Positions 23,507 through 30,857 of a stretch of DNA of 64,000 nucleotides are shown here, piece by piece. Origin of the DNA: Flavimobilis massiliensis. GTDB taxonomy: Bacteria; Actinomycetota; Actinomycetes; Actinomycetales; Cellulomonadaceae. A program made the position numbers and the translations under genes. Below the pieces are notes generated by a model that worked only from the letters and a program-made list of their open reading frames with translations, searched no databases and had not been told where the DNA came from. The stretch covers positions 1,240,001 through 1,304,000 of the forward strand of contig NZ_LT964979.1 of assembly GCF_900240335.1 (NCBI RefSeq), given 5' to 3'. The first letter of the stretch is position 1. Each line of letters starts with the position of its first letter.

Positions 23507-24111
23507 CCACGACCGACGTTCCCCGCGCCCTCGCCGAGGGCCCCTCACCTGCACGCCTCGGCGCGCTCACGGACGCGCTCGCCGCACGAGCCGAGGCCGA
23601 CGACCTGCTCGACGTCGCCGTGCGCACGCATCCGAGCCCCATCGGTGAGCTCCTGCTCGCCGCGACGCCCCTCGGCCTCGTCCGCGTCGCGTTCGCGGCC
23701 GAGGGCCACGACGCGGTGCTCGACGACCTCGCCCGCCGCGTATCCCCGCGCGTTCTGCGCGCACCGGCCCGACTCGACACGGTCGCACGCGAGCTCGACG
23801 AGTACTTTGACGGCCACCGCACGCACTTCGACGTCGCTCTCGACCGCCGGCTGTCCTCCGGCTTCCGGCTCGCGGTCCTCACGCACCTCTCAGGCGTCCC
23901 CTACGGCCGCACCGAGTCGTACGCCGAGGTCGCCGCGGCGCTCGACAACCCCAAAGCCGTCCGCGCGGTCGGCTCCGCGTGCGCGTCGAACCCGATACCC
24001 GTCGTCGTCCCGTGCCACCGCGTGCTGCGCTCGAACGGCTCGCTCGGCGGCTACCTCGGCGGGCTCGAGGCGAAGACGACGCTCCTGCGTCTCGAGGCGG
24101 CGGCCGCGTGA
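23503..24111 (+). CDS. ogt: Methylated-DNA--protein-cysteine methyltransferase
   Basis: The protein is 202 residues from ATG 23503. The active site PVVVPCHRVLRSNGSLGGY contains the acceptor Cys. The HTH region is VPYGRTESYAEVAAALDNPK and AVRAVGSACASNPI. It takes O6-methyl groups from guanine. An N-terminal extension of about 50 residues precedes the usual start. It overlaps both the sigma-factor and tag genes. Confidence 0.93.
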   Translation: MTTTDVPRALAEGPSPARLGALTDALAARAEADDLLDVAVRTHPSPIGELLLAATPLGLVRVAFAAEGHDAVLDDLARRVSPRVLRAPARLDTVARELDEYFDGHRTHFDVALDRRLSSGFRLAVLTHLSGVPYGRTESYAEVAAALDNPKAVRAVGSACASNPIPVVVPCHRVLRSNGSLGGYLGGLEAKTTLLRLEAAAA

Positions 24112-24764
24112 CGGCGCCGCAGGAGGCTGCGACCCCGCTCGAGGCACCGAACGAGGTGACGGTTGACCCCGAGCGCCCCGACCTCGTCGTCGGCGACGAC
24201 GGCCTCGCACGCCCGCGCTGGGCCGCGTCCGACACGCTGCTGCGCGAGTACTACGACACCGAGTGGGGCATGCCCGTCCGTGACGAGCACGGCCTCTTCG
24301 AGCGGCTGAGTCTCGAGGCCTTCCAGTCGGGCCTCTCGTGGGCGACCGTCCTGCGCAAGCGCCCCGCGTTCCGTGAGGTGTTCGCGGGCTTCGACCCCGA
24401 GGCCGTCGCACGCTTCGACGACACCGACGTCGCGCGGCTCCTCGCGGACGCGCGCATCATCCGCAACCGCGCCAAGGTGCTCGCGACCGTGCAGAACGCA
24501 GGCGCGACGCTGCGGCTCCGCGAGGACGGCGGGCTCGCCGAGCTCGTGTGGTCCTTCCAGCCCGACGCGACCCCCGAGCCGCGCACGTTCGCCGACGTCC
24601 CCTCGTCGTCGGCCGAGTCTCGGGCACTCGCGAAGGAGCTCAAGCGGCGCGGGTTCACCTTCGTCGGCCCGACGACGGTGTTCGCGCTCATGGAGGCCGT
24701 CGGCATCGTCGACACGCACCTGCTCGGCTCGCACCGGCGCGGGACGTCGGGGGTGTGGGTCTGA
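24108..24764 (+). CDS. tag: DNA-3-methyladenine glycosylase I
   Basis: The protein is 218 residues from GTG 24108 (GTGA overlap with ogt). Family motifs are YYDTEWGMPVRDEHGLFERL, SLEAFQSGLSWATVLRKRPA, ADARIIRNRAKVLA and GFTFVGPTTVFALMEAVGIV. It excises 3-methyladenine. The usual C-terminal zinc-binding His is present (DTHLLGSHRR), while an N-terminal zinc Cys is not evident. Confidence 0.93.
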   Translation: MTAPQEAATPLEAPNEVTVDPERPDLVVGDDGLARPRWAASDTLLREYYDTEWGMPVRDEHGLFERLSLEAFQSGLSWATVLRKRPAFREVFAGFDPEAVARFDDTDVARLLADARIIRNRAKVLATVQNAGATLRLREDGGLAELVWSFQPDATPEPRTFADVPSSSAESRALAKELKRRGFTFVGPTTVFALMEAVGIVDTHLLGSHRRGTSGVWV

Positions 24765-25705
24765 GCGGGGTCGCGGCGCACGCGCCGACGCCCCAGGAAC
24801 CCGCGCCCGCAGGCGCGTGGCTCAGCGCCTCCCCCGCGGTCGTCCTGCCCGTGCGCGGACCGTGGCAGCCGCTCGTTGCGCTGCGCGCGCTCGCGGCCCA
24901 CGACGTCCCGGGCTCGACGACGACGAACCTCGGGACCGCGAGCCACGTCCGGCTGCTGACCCCGGAGGGCCCACCCCACACGCACGCCACAGGTGACACG
25001 ACGACCGTTCGTCCGACCACGCCGCACCTCGTCGCGGTGACGCTCCGCACGGATGTCGTCGAGGTCCGCACGCCCGAGCCTCCGTGGCCGGGGCTCGCAG
25101 ACGTTGTCTCGCACTGGTTCCGGCTCGACGACGACATGCGCGCGGCGGAACGTCACCTCGCGACGGACCGTCGCCTCGCGCCGCTCGTCGCGGCACGCCC
25201 TGGGCTGCGGCCGCTCGGCCATCCCGCGCCGTTCGAGGCCGCGGTCACGGCCGTGCTCGGCCAGCAGGTCTCGCTCGCGGCGGCGCGCACGTTCGCGGGG
25301 CGGCTCGTCTCCGCGTTCGGGTCCCCGGGGCACTCGGGCCTGCTCGCGTTCCCGGGCGCGCCGACGCTCGCGGCGGTGCCCGTCGACGAGCTACGAGCGG
25401 CGCTCGGCGTCACAGGTTCCCGAGCCCGCACGGTCGCAGGGCTCGCACAAGCGGTCACTGACGGGCTCGACCTGCGTGAGGCGCGCCGCGACGAGATGCT
25501 CGCGCTGCCCGGTGTCGGCCCGTGGACGGCCGACGTCCTCGCGCTGCGCCTCGGCGCCGACGACGTCGTGTGCGCAGGTGACCTCGTGCTCCGACGCGCG
25601 CTCGGCCTCCCGGACGCGCGCACCGTCGAACGTCGTGCCGCGGCGTGGAGCCCGTACCGGTCGACCGCGCTCTGGCACCTGTGGGCGGGCGCGGTCTACG
25701 CGTAG
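24755..25705 (+). CDS. alkA: DNA-3-methyladenine glycosylase II (AlkA-type, HhH-GPD)
   Basis: The protein is 316 residues from GTG 24755, overlapping tag by ten bases. The first 110 residues match the AlkA N-terminal domain. The HhH-GPD core has PFEAAVTAVLGQQVSLAAAR, the hairpin LPGVGPWTADVLALR and the catalytic Asp in CAGDLVLRRALG. It removes several alkylated bases. The usual Ada regulatory domain is missing, so regulation may rest with the sigma factor at the head of the operon. Confidence 0.92.
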   Translation: MGLSGVAAHAPTPQEPAPAGAWLSASPAVVLPVRGPWQPLVALRALAAHDVPGSTTTNLGTASHVRLLTPEGPPHTHATGDTTTVRPTTPHLVAVTLRTDVVEVRTPEPPWPGLADVVSHWFRLDDDMRAAERHLATDRRLAPLVAARPGLRPLGHPAPFEAAVTAVLGQQVSLAAARTFAGRLVSAFGSPGHSGLLAFPGAPTLAAVPVDELRAALGVTGSRARTVAGLAQAVTDGLDLREARRDEMLALPGVGPWTADVLALRLGADDVVCAGDLVLRRALGLPDARTVERRAAAWSPYRSTALWHLWAGAVYA

Positions 25706-25722
25706 GACCGGTCGCGCCAAGG

Positions 25723-25746
25723 CCGGGGTTCGATTCCCCGCACCTC
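25723..25746 (+). other. 24-base inverted copy of the tmRNA 3' end
   Basis: These bases are identical to the T-arm and acceptor end of the tmRNA gene (30860-30883), but in opposite orientation. It directly follows alkA. It may be a remnant of an attachment site or a broken tRNA-like gene. The 130 bases after it contain only GC-rich imperfect hairpins. Confidence 0.6.
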
Positions 25747-25879
25747 TCGTCGCGCGGTCGAGAGCCGCTCTGTCGGGCACGGGTCGGTGATACCGCTGCA
25801 CTCCCGGGCCACTTGCACCCTCACGGCAAGCACCCCGGGGCCGCGGCCTTGCGCCGTGCAGCCCCGGGGGCGTCGAGCC

Positions 25880-26308
25880 TCAGCCCTGCGCCTGGCCGGG
25901 GCCCGCGATGTTCACCATCCAGCGCGCCCCGAACCGGTCCGTCACCTGCCCGTACCAGTCGCCCCAGGGCGCCTGCTCGAGTGGCAACGTCACGGTGCCG
26001 CCGTCGGCAAGCCCGTCCCACCACGACCGCAGCGTCGCCTCGTCATCACCCGTGAGCGCCGTCGTGACGTCCGAGCCGACGGAGTACTCCATGACGGAGG
26101 GAGTGTCCAAGGCCATGAGCGTGACGCCGCCCGCGATCCCGTCGAGCTGGCCGTGCATGACCTAGTCGGCCTCCTCGGGCGACGCGTGGCCGGGCATGTC
26201 CCCGAACGTCATGAGGCTGAGCGTCCCGCCGAAGATCTCGGCGTACCGCTCGAGCGCGTCGCGGGCCTGGCCGCGGAACGAGAGGTAGGGGTTGAGCGCG
26301 AGTGTCAT
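25880..26308 (-). pseudogene. PhnB-like VOC-family gene broken by an in-frame TAG
   Basis: The frame starts MTLALNPYLSFRGQARDALE (26308), runs to a TAG at 26162-26164, then continues in the same frame with VMHGQLDGIAGGVTLMALDT to 25880. Together the two parts make one complete glyoxalase-fold protein of about 140 residues, with AEIFGG early and FGARWMVNIAGP late. The family usually has Lys or Arg at the stop position. This is a nonsense mutation, a sequencing error or readthrough; no frameshift is needed. Confidence 0.85.
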
Positions 26309-26479
26309 CGTGGGCCTCTGGTCGTCGTCGACGGACCGTCCCAGCGTGCGCCCACGCATGTCACGGCGCCCATGGCGCAGCACCCACACGTCTGCGCCGT
26401 TTCCCGGCGTGCGCCCGCGCTCGTGTCGTGGACGCCCCGTGGTGCCCGGCCAGGGCTCCGGCACGCACGCCGGGCATGG

Positions 26480-26514
26480 CAGGAGCCCCGCTGCAGGGAT
26501 CAGCGGGGCTCCTG
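26480..26514. terminator. Hairpin terminator after the CoA-disulfide reductase gene
   Basis: A 14-bp stem (26480-26493 with 26501-26514) closes over a seven-base loop, 80 bases after the reductase stop on its strand. The rest of 26309-26594 shows nothing I can identify. Confidence 0.8.
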
Positions 26515-26594
26515 GGGCGTCGCACGCCAAGGGTTGCGTGCGGCGCGTGACCGGTGCAGCAGGGGAACGGCGCCGGCCGGTCGGGTGGGTCGTG

Positions 26595-28250
26595 TCAGAC
26601 CGTCGCGGGGACGGTCCGCATGGCCGCGGACCACGTGCGGTAGCCGCCGTCGAGGTTGACGGCCGTGTGCCCGAGCTGCATGAGCAGGCGTGCGGCGGTG
26701 TGGCCGCGCTGCCCGACGGCGCAGTGGACGACGACCTCTCGATCGGCGAGCTCGCCGTGGCGGGCCCGAAGCTCGTCGACGGGGATGTTGAGCGCGCCCG
26801 GGATCGCCCCGGCCGCGTTCTCGCCCGCGGTGCGGACGTCGACGAGCAGGGCGCCGCCCGCAAGGGCGTCGTCGAGCTCGTGCCACTGCAGCGAGCGCGT
26901 CGTGCCGTTCGCGAGGTTCTCCGCGACCATGCCGAGCATGTTGACGGGGTCCTTCGCGGAGCCGAACTGCGGCGCGTACGCGAGCTCGAGGTCGGCGAGG
27001 TCGGAGGCGGTGAGGCCGCCGCGCATCGCGGTCGCGATGACGTCGATGCGCTTGTCGACGCCGGCCTCGCCGACGCCCTGCGCGCCGAGGATCGCGTCCG
27101 TGGCGGCGTCGACGACGAGCTTGAGCGCCATCGAGGTCGCGCCCGGGTAGTAGCCGGCGTGGTCGGCGGGGTGCGTGTGGATGATGCGCACGTCGCGGCC
27201 CGCGGCGCGGGCGCGCTTCTCGGACCAGCCGGTGCTCGCGGCGGTGAGGCCGAAGACGCCGACGACGGCGGTGCCGAGGACGGGCAGGGCCTTAACCTCG
27301 CGCCCGACGATCGCATCGGCGACGAGCCTCCCGTGGCGGTTGGCCGTCTGGGCGAGCGGGACGAAGCTGTTCGCATCGTCGATCGCGTCGCGCTTGAGGG
27401 CGACGTCACCGACGGCGTAGACGTGCGGGTCGTTCGTGCGCTGGGCGGCGTCGACGAGGACGGCGCCGCGGGCGCCGGTCTCAAGGCCGGCCTCGCGGGC
27501 GAGGCGGGACTCGGGGGTGACGCCGACGGCCATGACGAGCAGGCCTGCGGGGACGCGGGTGCCGTCGGCGAGGACGAGATCGTCGCCCTCGACAGCAGTC
27601 GCGCCGGAGCCGGTGCGGACGGTGACGCCGTGCGCCTCGAGGCGGTCCTGGACGAGCCGGGCCATCTCAGGGTCGAGGTGCGGGAGGACCTGGTCGGCGA
27701 GCTCGACGAGCGTGACGTCGAGTCCGCGGGGGGCGAGGGTCTCGGCGAGCTCGAGGCCGATGAAGCCCGCGCCGACGATCGCGGCGCTCGTCGGGGCGTC
27801 GCCTGCGGCGAGCGCGGCGACGATGCGGTCGACGTCGGCGACGTCGCGCAGGACGTGGGCGCGCTCGGCGCCGGGCAGTCCGGGGCGCACGGGGGCGGCG
27901 CCGGTCGCGAGGACAAGATCGTCGTACGCGATCTGCTCGGTGCCGGCCGCGCTGCGCACGGTGACGGTGCGGGCGTCGCGGTCGATGCTCACGACCTCGT
28001 GGCCCGTGCGGACGTCGAGGTCGAAGCGTGCGCGGAGGCTCTCGGGGGTCTGGAGGAGGAGCGCGGAGCGCTCCTCGATGACGCCACCGATGTGGTAGGG
28101 CAGACCGCAGTTCGCGAACGAGACGTGCTCGCCCTTCTCCAGGACGACGATCTCGCGCTGCTCGTCGAGACGACGCAGGCGCGTCGCTGCGGACATCCCC
28201 CCGGCGACGCCGCCGACGATGACGGTGCGGGGACGGCGGTTCTCAGTCAC
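26595..28250 (-). CDS. CoA-disulfide reductase with C-terminal rhodanese domain
   Basis: The protein is 551 residues. The FAD site is VIVGGVAGGMSAATRLRRLD, the active Cys48 is in SFANCGLPYHIGG, the NAD site is AAIVGAGFIGLELAE, and the second FAD motif is VYAVGDVALK. The last 100 residues are a rhodanese domain with Cys510 in VVVHCAVGQRGHTAARLL. CoADR-Rhd enzymes reduce CoA disulfides, persulfides or polysulfide. With the CstR-type gene next door it fits a reactive-sulfur response. Confidence 0.93.
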   Translation of the reverse strand: MTENRRPRTVIVGGVAGGMSAATRLRRLDEQREIVVLEKGEHVSFANCGLPYHIGGVIEERSALLLQTPESLRARFDLDVRTGHEVVSIDRDARTVTVRSAAGTEQIAYDDLVLATGAAPVRPGLPGAERAHVLRDVADVDRIVAALAAGDAPTSAAIVGAGFIGLELAETLAPRGLDVTLVELADQVLPHLDPEMARLVQDRLEAHGVTVRTGSGATAVEGDDLVLADGTRVPAGLLVMAVGVTPESRLAREAGLETGARGAVLVDAAQRTNDPHVYAVGDVALKRDAIDDANSFVPLAQTANRHGRLVADAIVGREVKALPVLGTAVVGVFGLTAASTGWSEKRARAAGRDVRIIHTHPADHAGYYPGATSMALKLVVDAATDAILGAQGVGEAGVDKRIDVIATAMRGGLTASDLADLELAYAPQFGSAKDPVNMLGMVAENLANGTTRSLQWHELDDALAGGALLVDVRTAGENAAGAIPGALNIPVDELRARHGELADREVVVHCAVGQRGHTAARLLMQLGHTAVNLDGGYRTWSAAMRTVPATV

Positions 28251-28265
28251 TGCGGCCGCCTCGTC

Positions 28266-28439
28266 TCAGCGTCCGAAGAGACGCGAGAAGAAGTTGCCCC
28301 CACCCTCGGCGGGTGCCGCGTCGCGGTCACACGTGCACCACTGGCCGGCGGGGACTGAGGCCTTGACGCTGTCGACGTGCTGGCCGCAGCCGGCCCACGT
28401 GGTCTTTCCGCAGGACGTGCAGGCGACGGGACGGCACAT
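28266..28439 (-). CDS. Small Cys-rich (zinc-ribbon-like) protein
   Basis: The protein is 57 residues from ATG 28439 with a GAGGAGA ribosome site. It has six cysteines: MCRPVACTSCGKTTWAGCG and QWCTCD. The paired Cys motifs suggest zinc binding. The end is Gly-rich with a short FFSRLFGR helix. It is the first gene of the reductase operon and lies against the operator region, so it belongs to the sulfur-response unit. Its role is unknown. Confidence 0.85.
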   Translation of the reverse strand: MCRPVACTSCGKTTWAGCGQHVDSVKASVPAGQWCTCDRDAAPAEGGGNFFSRLFGR

Positions 28440-28464
28440 GTGAGTTCTCCTCGGAGGTCGGGGC

Positions 28465-28539
28465 GGATACCCCCACGGGCATCCGATGACGCCAAGATAC
28501 ACACCCCGGGGGGTATCTGCAAAACACCCCTGGGGGTAT
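28465..28539. promoter_or_regulatory. Three CstR/CsoR-type operator boxes
   Basis: Palindromic GC-tract boxes lie at 28465-28485 (GGATNCCC...GGGNATCC), 28496-28517 (GATAC...GTATC around CCCCGGGG) and 28525-28539 (CACCCCTGGGGGTAT). This style is known for CsoR/CstR repressors. A TATGCT -10 box at 28537-28542 overlaps the third box and ends six bases before the regulator's ATG, suggesting a leaderless, self-repressed transcript. Confidence 0.8.
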
Positions 28540-28548
28540 GCTCGGCGC

Positions 28549-28806
28549 ATGCAGCTTCCCGAGGAAACCACCCAGTCCGCCATCCGCCGCCTCAAGCGCG
28601 CCCAGGGGCAGCTCGGCGGGATCATCCGCATGCTCGAGGAGGGACGCGACTGCGAGGACGTCATGGTGCAGGTCGCAGCGGTCGCCAAGGCCGTCGACCG
28701 CGCGGGCTTCTCGATCATCGCCGGCGGCATGCGCGAGTGCCTCGTCGCCGACGACGGCACCGAGAGCACTGCGCGGCTCGAGAAACTCTTCCTCTCCCTC
28801 GCCTGA
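28549..28806 (+). CDS. cstR: CsoR-family repressor of the persulfide-sensing CstR type
   Basis: The protein is 85 residues of the all-helical CsoR/FrmR fold: IRRLKRAQGQLGGIIRMLEE, then CEDVMVQVAAVAKAVDRAGF. Cys35 and Cys64 are 29 apart, as in CstR (Cys31/Cys60). The copper-binding His of CsoR, four residues before the second Cys, is Gly here, so copper sensing is unlikely. It is divergent from a CoADR-rhodanese operon, which fits sensing of sulfane sulfur. The residues are seen directly and the sensing role is inferred. Confidence 0.85.
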   Translation: MQLPEETTQSAIRRLKRAQGQLGGIIRMLEEGRDCEDVMVQVAAVAKAVDRAGFSIIAGGMRECLVADDGTESTARLEKLFLSLA

Positions 28807-28926
28807 GCCCGAGAGCCCCGGCCGCACTCCGCCCACGACGCCCGGAGCGCACGACGGCGCGCTCCGGGCGGTCGCGCGCCCGGAGGGGGACCCCCGTCCT
28901 GCAGCACCGCCCCTCGCCCCGATAAT

Positions 28927-28945
28927 GTGATATCACTTTGATAGC
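28927..28945. promoter_or_regulatory. GTGATATCAC palindrome before the SPFH operon
   Basis: A perfect ten-base palindrome (28927-28936) is followed by TTTGATAG, giving a second half-like TGATA. It lies 37 bases before the SPFH start. Ribbon-helix-helix proteins favour such paired short sites, and the operon's second gene encodes one, so autoregulation is a reasonable guess. Confidence 0.55.
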
Positions 28946-28972
28946 GGTTCACCTCGAGAGAAGGGCACGACC

Positions 28973-29923
28973 ATGAACGACACCGACGAGTCCGTCGGCG
29001 GCACCCCAAGCACCGTCCCCGTGGGCCACGACGGCGTCCGCGTCGACGTCGACGAGCGCACCGTCGCCATGACGAACGGCTGGGCAGCACTCGGCGGCGC
29101 GACACTCCTCCTCGTCCTCGCCGTCGCGTCGTTCGTCGCGATCGAACTCGTCGACGCCACAGGGCTCAAGGCCCTCTTCGCGGTGACCGGCGCGCTCCTC
29201 ACACTCTTGTCGATCCTCGTCTACAGCGCCCTCGCGATCGTCAACCCCGGCCAGACGAAGGTCGTGCAGTTCTTCGGTCGCTACATCGGCACCGTCCGCC
29301 GCACGGGCCTCGTCTTCACGCCGCTCCTCTCGACGCGCAAGACCGTCTCCGTGCGCGTGCGCAACTTCGAGACGAGCGAGCTCAAGGTCAACGACGCCGA
29401 CGGCAACCCCGTGAACATCGGCGCCATCGTCGTCTGGCAGGTCGCCGACACCGCCCGCGCGACCTTCGCCGTCGAGGACTTCGTCGACTTCGTCGAGGTG
29501 CAGGCCGAGGCCGCGCTCCGCCACGTCGCGACCACGCACCCGTACGACAACGCCGACGCGGGCGAAGCCACGCTCCGCGGCTCGACCGACCAGGTGTCGG
29601 CCGAGCTCGCGCACGAGGTCGCCGAGCGCGTCGCCCTCGCCGGCGTCGAGATCGTCGAGGCCCGCATCTCCCACCTCGCGTACGCGCCCGAGATCGCCCA
29701 GGCCATGCTCCAGCGCCAGCAGGCCGGCGCGATCATCGCGGCCCGCGAGAAGATCGTCGAAGGTGCGGTGAGCATGGTCGAGACGGCCCTCGAGCGCCTC
29801 GAGCGCGACGCGATCGTCACGCTCGACGACGAGCGCCGCGCCGCGATGGTCTCCAACCTCCTCGTCGTCCTGTGCGGCGACTCGCGCGCGACGCCCATCG
29901 TCAACACGGGCACGCTCCACTGA
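28973..29923 (+). CDS. SPFH/Band 7 membrane protein
   Basis: The protein is 316 residues. Two membrane spans lie at about 38-60 and 65-88 (LFAVTGALLTLLSILVYSAL), then the SPFH domain starts at NPGQTKVVQFFGRYIGTVRR and includes NDADGNPVNIGAIVVWQVAD. A long coiled-coil part (AMLQRQQAGAIIAAREKIVE) follows. SPFH proteins form ring-like membrane scaffolds. It is in an operon with a ribbon-helix-helix regulator, a pairing I recall from other actinobacteria. Confidence 0.9.
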   Translation: MNDTDESVGGTPSTVPVGHDGVRVDVDERTVAMTNGWAALGGATLLLVLAVASFVAIELVDATGLKALFAVTGALLTLLSILVYSALAIVNPGQTKVVQFFGRYIGTVRRTGLVFTPLLSTRKTVSVRVRNFETSELKVNDADGNPVNIGAIVVWQVADTARATFAVEDFVDFVEVQAEAALRHVATTHPYDNADAGEATLRGSTDQVSAELAHEVAERVALAGVEIVEARISHLAYAPEIAQAMLQRQQAGAIIAAREKIVEGAVSMVETALERLERDAIVTLDDERRAAMVSNLLVVLCGDSRATPIVNTGTLH

Positions 29924-29931
29924 CAACGACC

Positions 29932-30375
29932 ATGCCGAGCAACCCGACGTCGCCGCAGGACCCGGACGCCACGAGCGCCCCGGGCCCTGCGGCGACGCCC
30001 GCCCCGGACACGTCCGGGGGGGGAGCGTCGGGCCCAGGTGCATCGGAGGCGAGAGCGTCGGCCCCGGGCGGGTCGGGGTCAAGAGCGTCGGGCCCGGGTT
30101 CGTCGGGGGCCGAAGCGCCGGGGACGCACTCGACAGGCGCGGACACCGCCACCACGTCCGACGTCCCGGCGCGCAAGCCGCGCGCGGTCCGCAAGCAGGT
30201 GCTCCTGCGGCTCGATCCCGCGGTGCACGACGCCGTCGCACGCTGGGCCGACGACGAGCTGCGATCGGTCAACGCGCAAATCGAGGTCATCCTCCGCGAG
30301 GCGCTCGGCCGCGCAGGCCGCGCGCCCCGCGACGCGGCGCCGCTCCCCCGCCGCGGCCGCCCCCCGTCCACGTGA
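29932..30375 (+). CDS. Ribbon-helix-helix (Arc-like) DNA-binding protein
   Basis: The protein is 147 residues. The first 85 are a low-complexity Pro/Gly/Ser/Ala tract with repeated GASGPGASEA-like units. The C-terminal 55 residues hold the RHH fold: KQVLLRLDPAVHDAVARWAD, then SVNAQIEVILREAL, closing with a basic RRGRPPST tail. Eight bases separate it from the SPFH stop. It probably regulates its own operon. Confidence 0.82.
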   Translation: MPSNPTSPQDPDATSAPGPAATPAPDTSGGGASGPGASEARASAPGGSGSRASGPGSSGAEAPGTHSTGADTATTSDVPARKPRAVRKQVLLRLDPAVHDAVARWADDELRSVNAQIEVILREALGRAGRAPRDAAPLPRRGRPPST

Positions 30376-30426
30376 CCCTCCAGGCCGAGAGCCTGACGAC
30401 GGTTGCTGACGCATACCCGTGCCAAC

Positions 30427-30570
30427 GTCCACGTGTTCCGACGCCCACCCGCGCCGACGCCCACGTGTTCCGACATCCACGTGTTCCGACATCCACGTGT
30501 TCCGACGCCCACGCGTTCCGACATCCACGTGTTCCGACGCCCACGCGTTCCGACATCGACGTGTTCCGAT
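30427..30570. repeat. Nine-unit 16-bp tandem repeat
   Basis: Nine consecutive 16-base units follow the pattern (AT/GC)CCACG(T/C)GTTCCGAC, with the last unit ending GTTCCGAT and flowing into the first hairpin element. Variation is mainly at the first two bases and at one C/T site; the second unit is the most diverged. The array is in the 480-base gap between the RHH gene and tmRNA, which contains no gene I can support. Confidence 0.88.
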
Positions 30571-30609
30571 AGCCGATCGGTGCGCCACCGCTGTTCGGAT
30601 CGACTATCG
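30567..30609. repeat. 12-19-12 hairpin element, copy 3
   Basis: The arms CGATAGCCGATC and GATCGACTATCG (one mispair) flank 19 bases. The centre contains GGTG/CACC that can pair. It follows directly from the tandem array. Confidence 0.8.
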
Positions 30610-30638
30610 AGGCGCACCATCGCGCTACCGCCCTCGTC

Positions 30639-30681
30639 CGATAGCCGATCCGCACACGTCGCGCGTCCGGATCGGCTATCG
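30639..30681. repeat. 12-19-12 hairpin element, copy 4
   Basis: The arms CGATAGCCGATC and GATCGGCTATCG pair perfectly across 19 bases, and one further pair at each inner end is possible. Confidence 0.82.
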
Positions 30682-30712
30682 AGCGCTCGCGTCGTCTCGC
30701 GCGCTCGTGGCC

Positions 30713-30782
30713 GATAGCCGATAGCCGATAGCCGATAGCCGATAGCCGATCCTTGCGCTTCCTGCGCACCGATCGGCTATCG
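30713..30782. repeat. GATAGCC tandem run joined to hairpin element copy 5
   Basis: Five 7-base GATAGCC units (30713-30747) lead into the left arm of a perfect 12-19-12 element (30740-30751, 30771-30782). The centre holds TGCGC-TTCCT-GCGCA, a second small hairpin. The extra units look like slippage copies of the arm. Confidence 0.85.
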
Positions 30783-30811
30783 AGCCACAACGCCGACGGC
30801 CCTAGAGCACG

Positions 30812-30848
30812 ACGAAGGGCCTCCCGCCGGTGGCGGGAGGCCCTTCGT
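30812..30848. terminator. Strong 17-bp hairpin terminator of tmRNA
   Basis: The arms 30812-30828 and 30832-30848 pair perfectly over a three-base loop, ten bases beyond the tmRNA 3' end. Confidence 0.88.
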
Positions 30849-30857
30849 CAACAGGGG

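Noticed and set aside
26292..28358. 688-codon plus-strand frame opposite the CoA-disulfide reductase
   Set aside because: Antisense shadow; it runs across a terminator and the operon boundary.
30372..30724. Plus-strand frames with repeated VFRHPRVPT-like units before tmRNA
   Set aside because: They only translate the 16-bp tandem repeat; open in several frames at once and without ribosome sites.
30427..30782. CRISPR array
   Set aside because: The units are 16 bp without spacers and the hairpin elements are few, with no cas genes; this is a tandem repeat plus palindromic elements.
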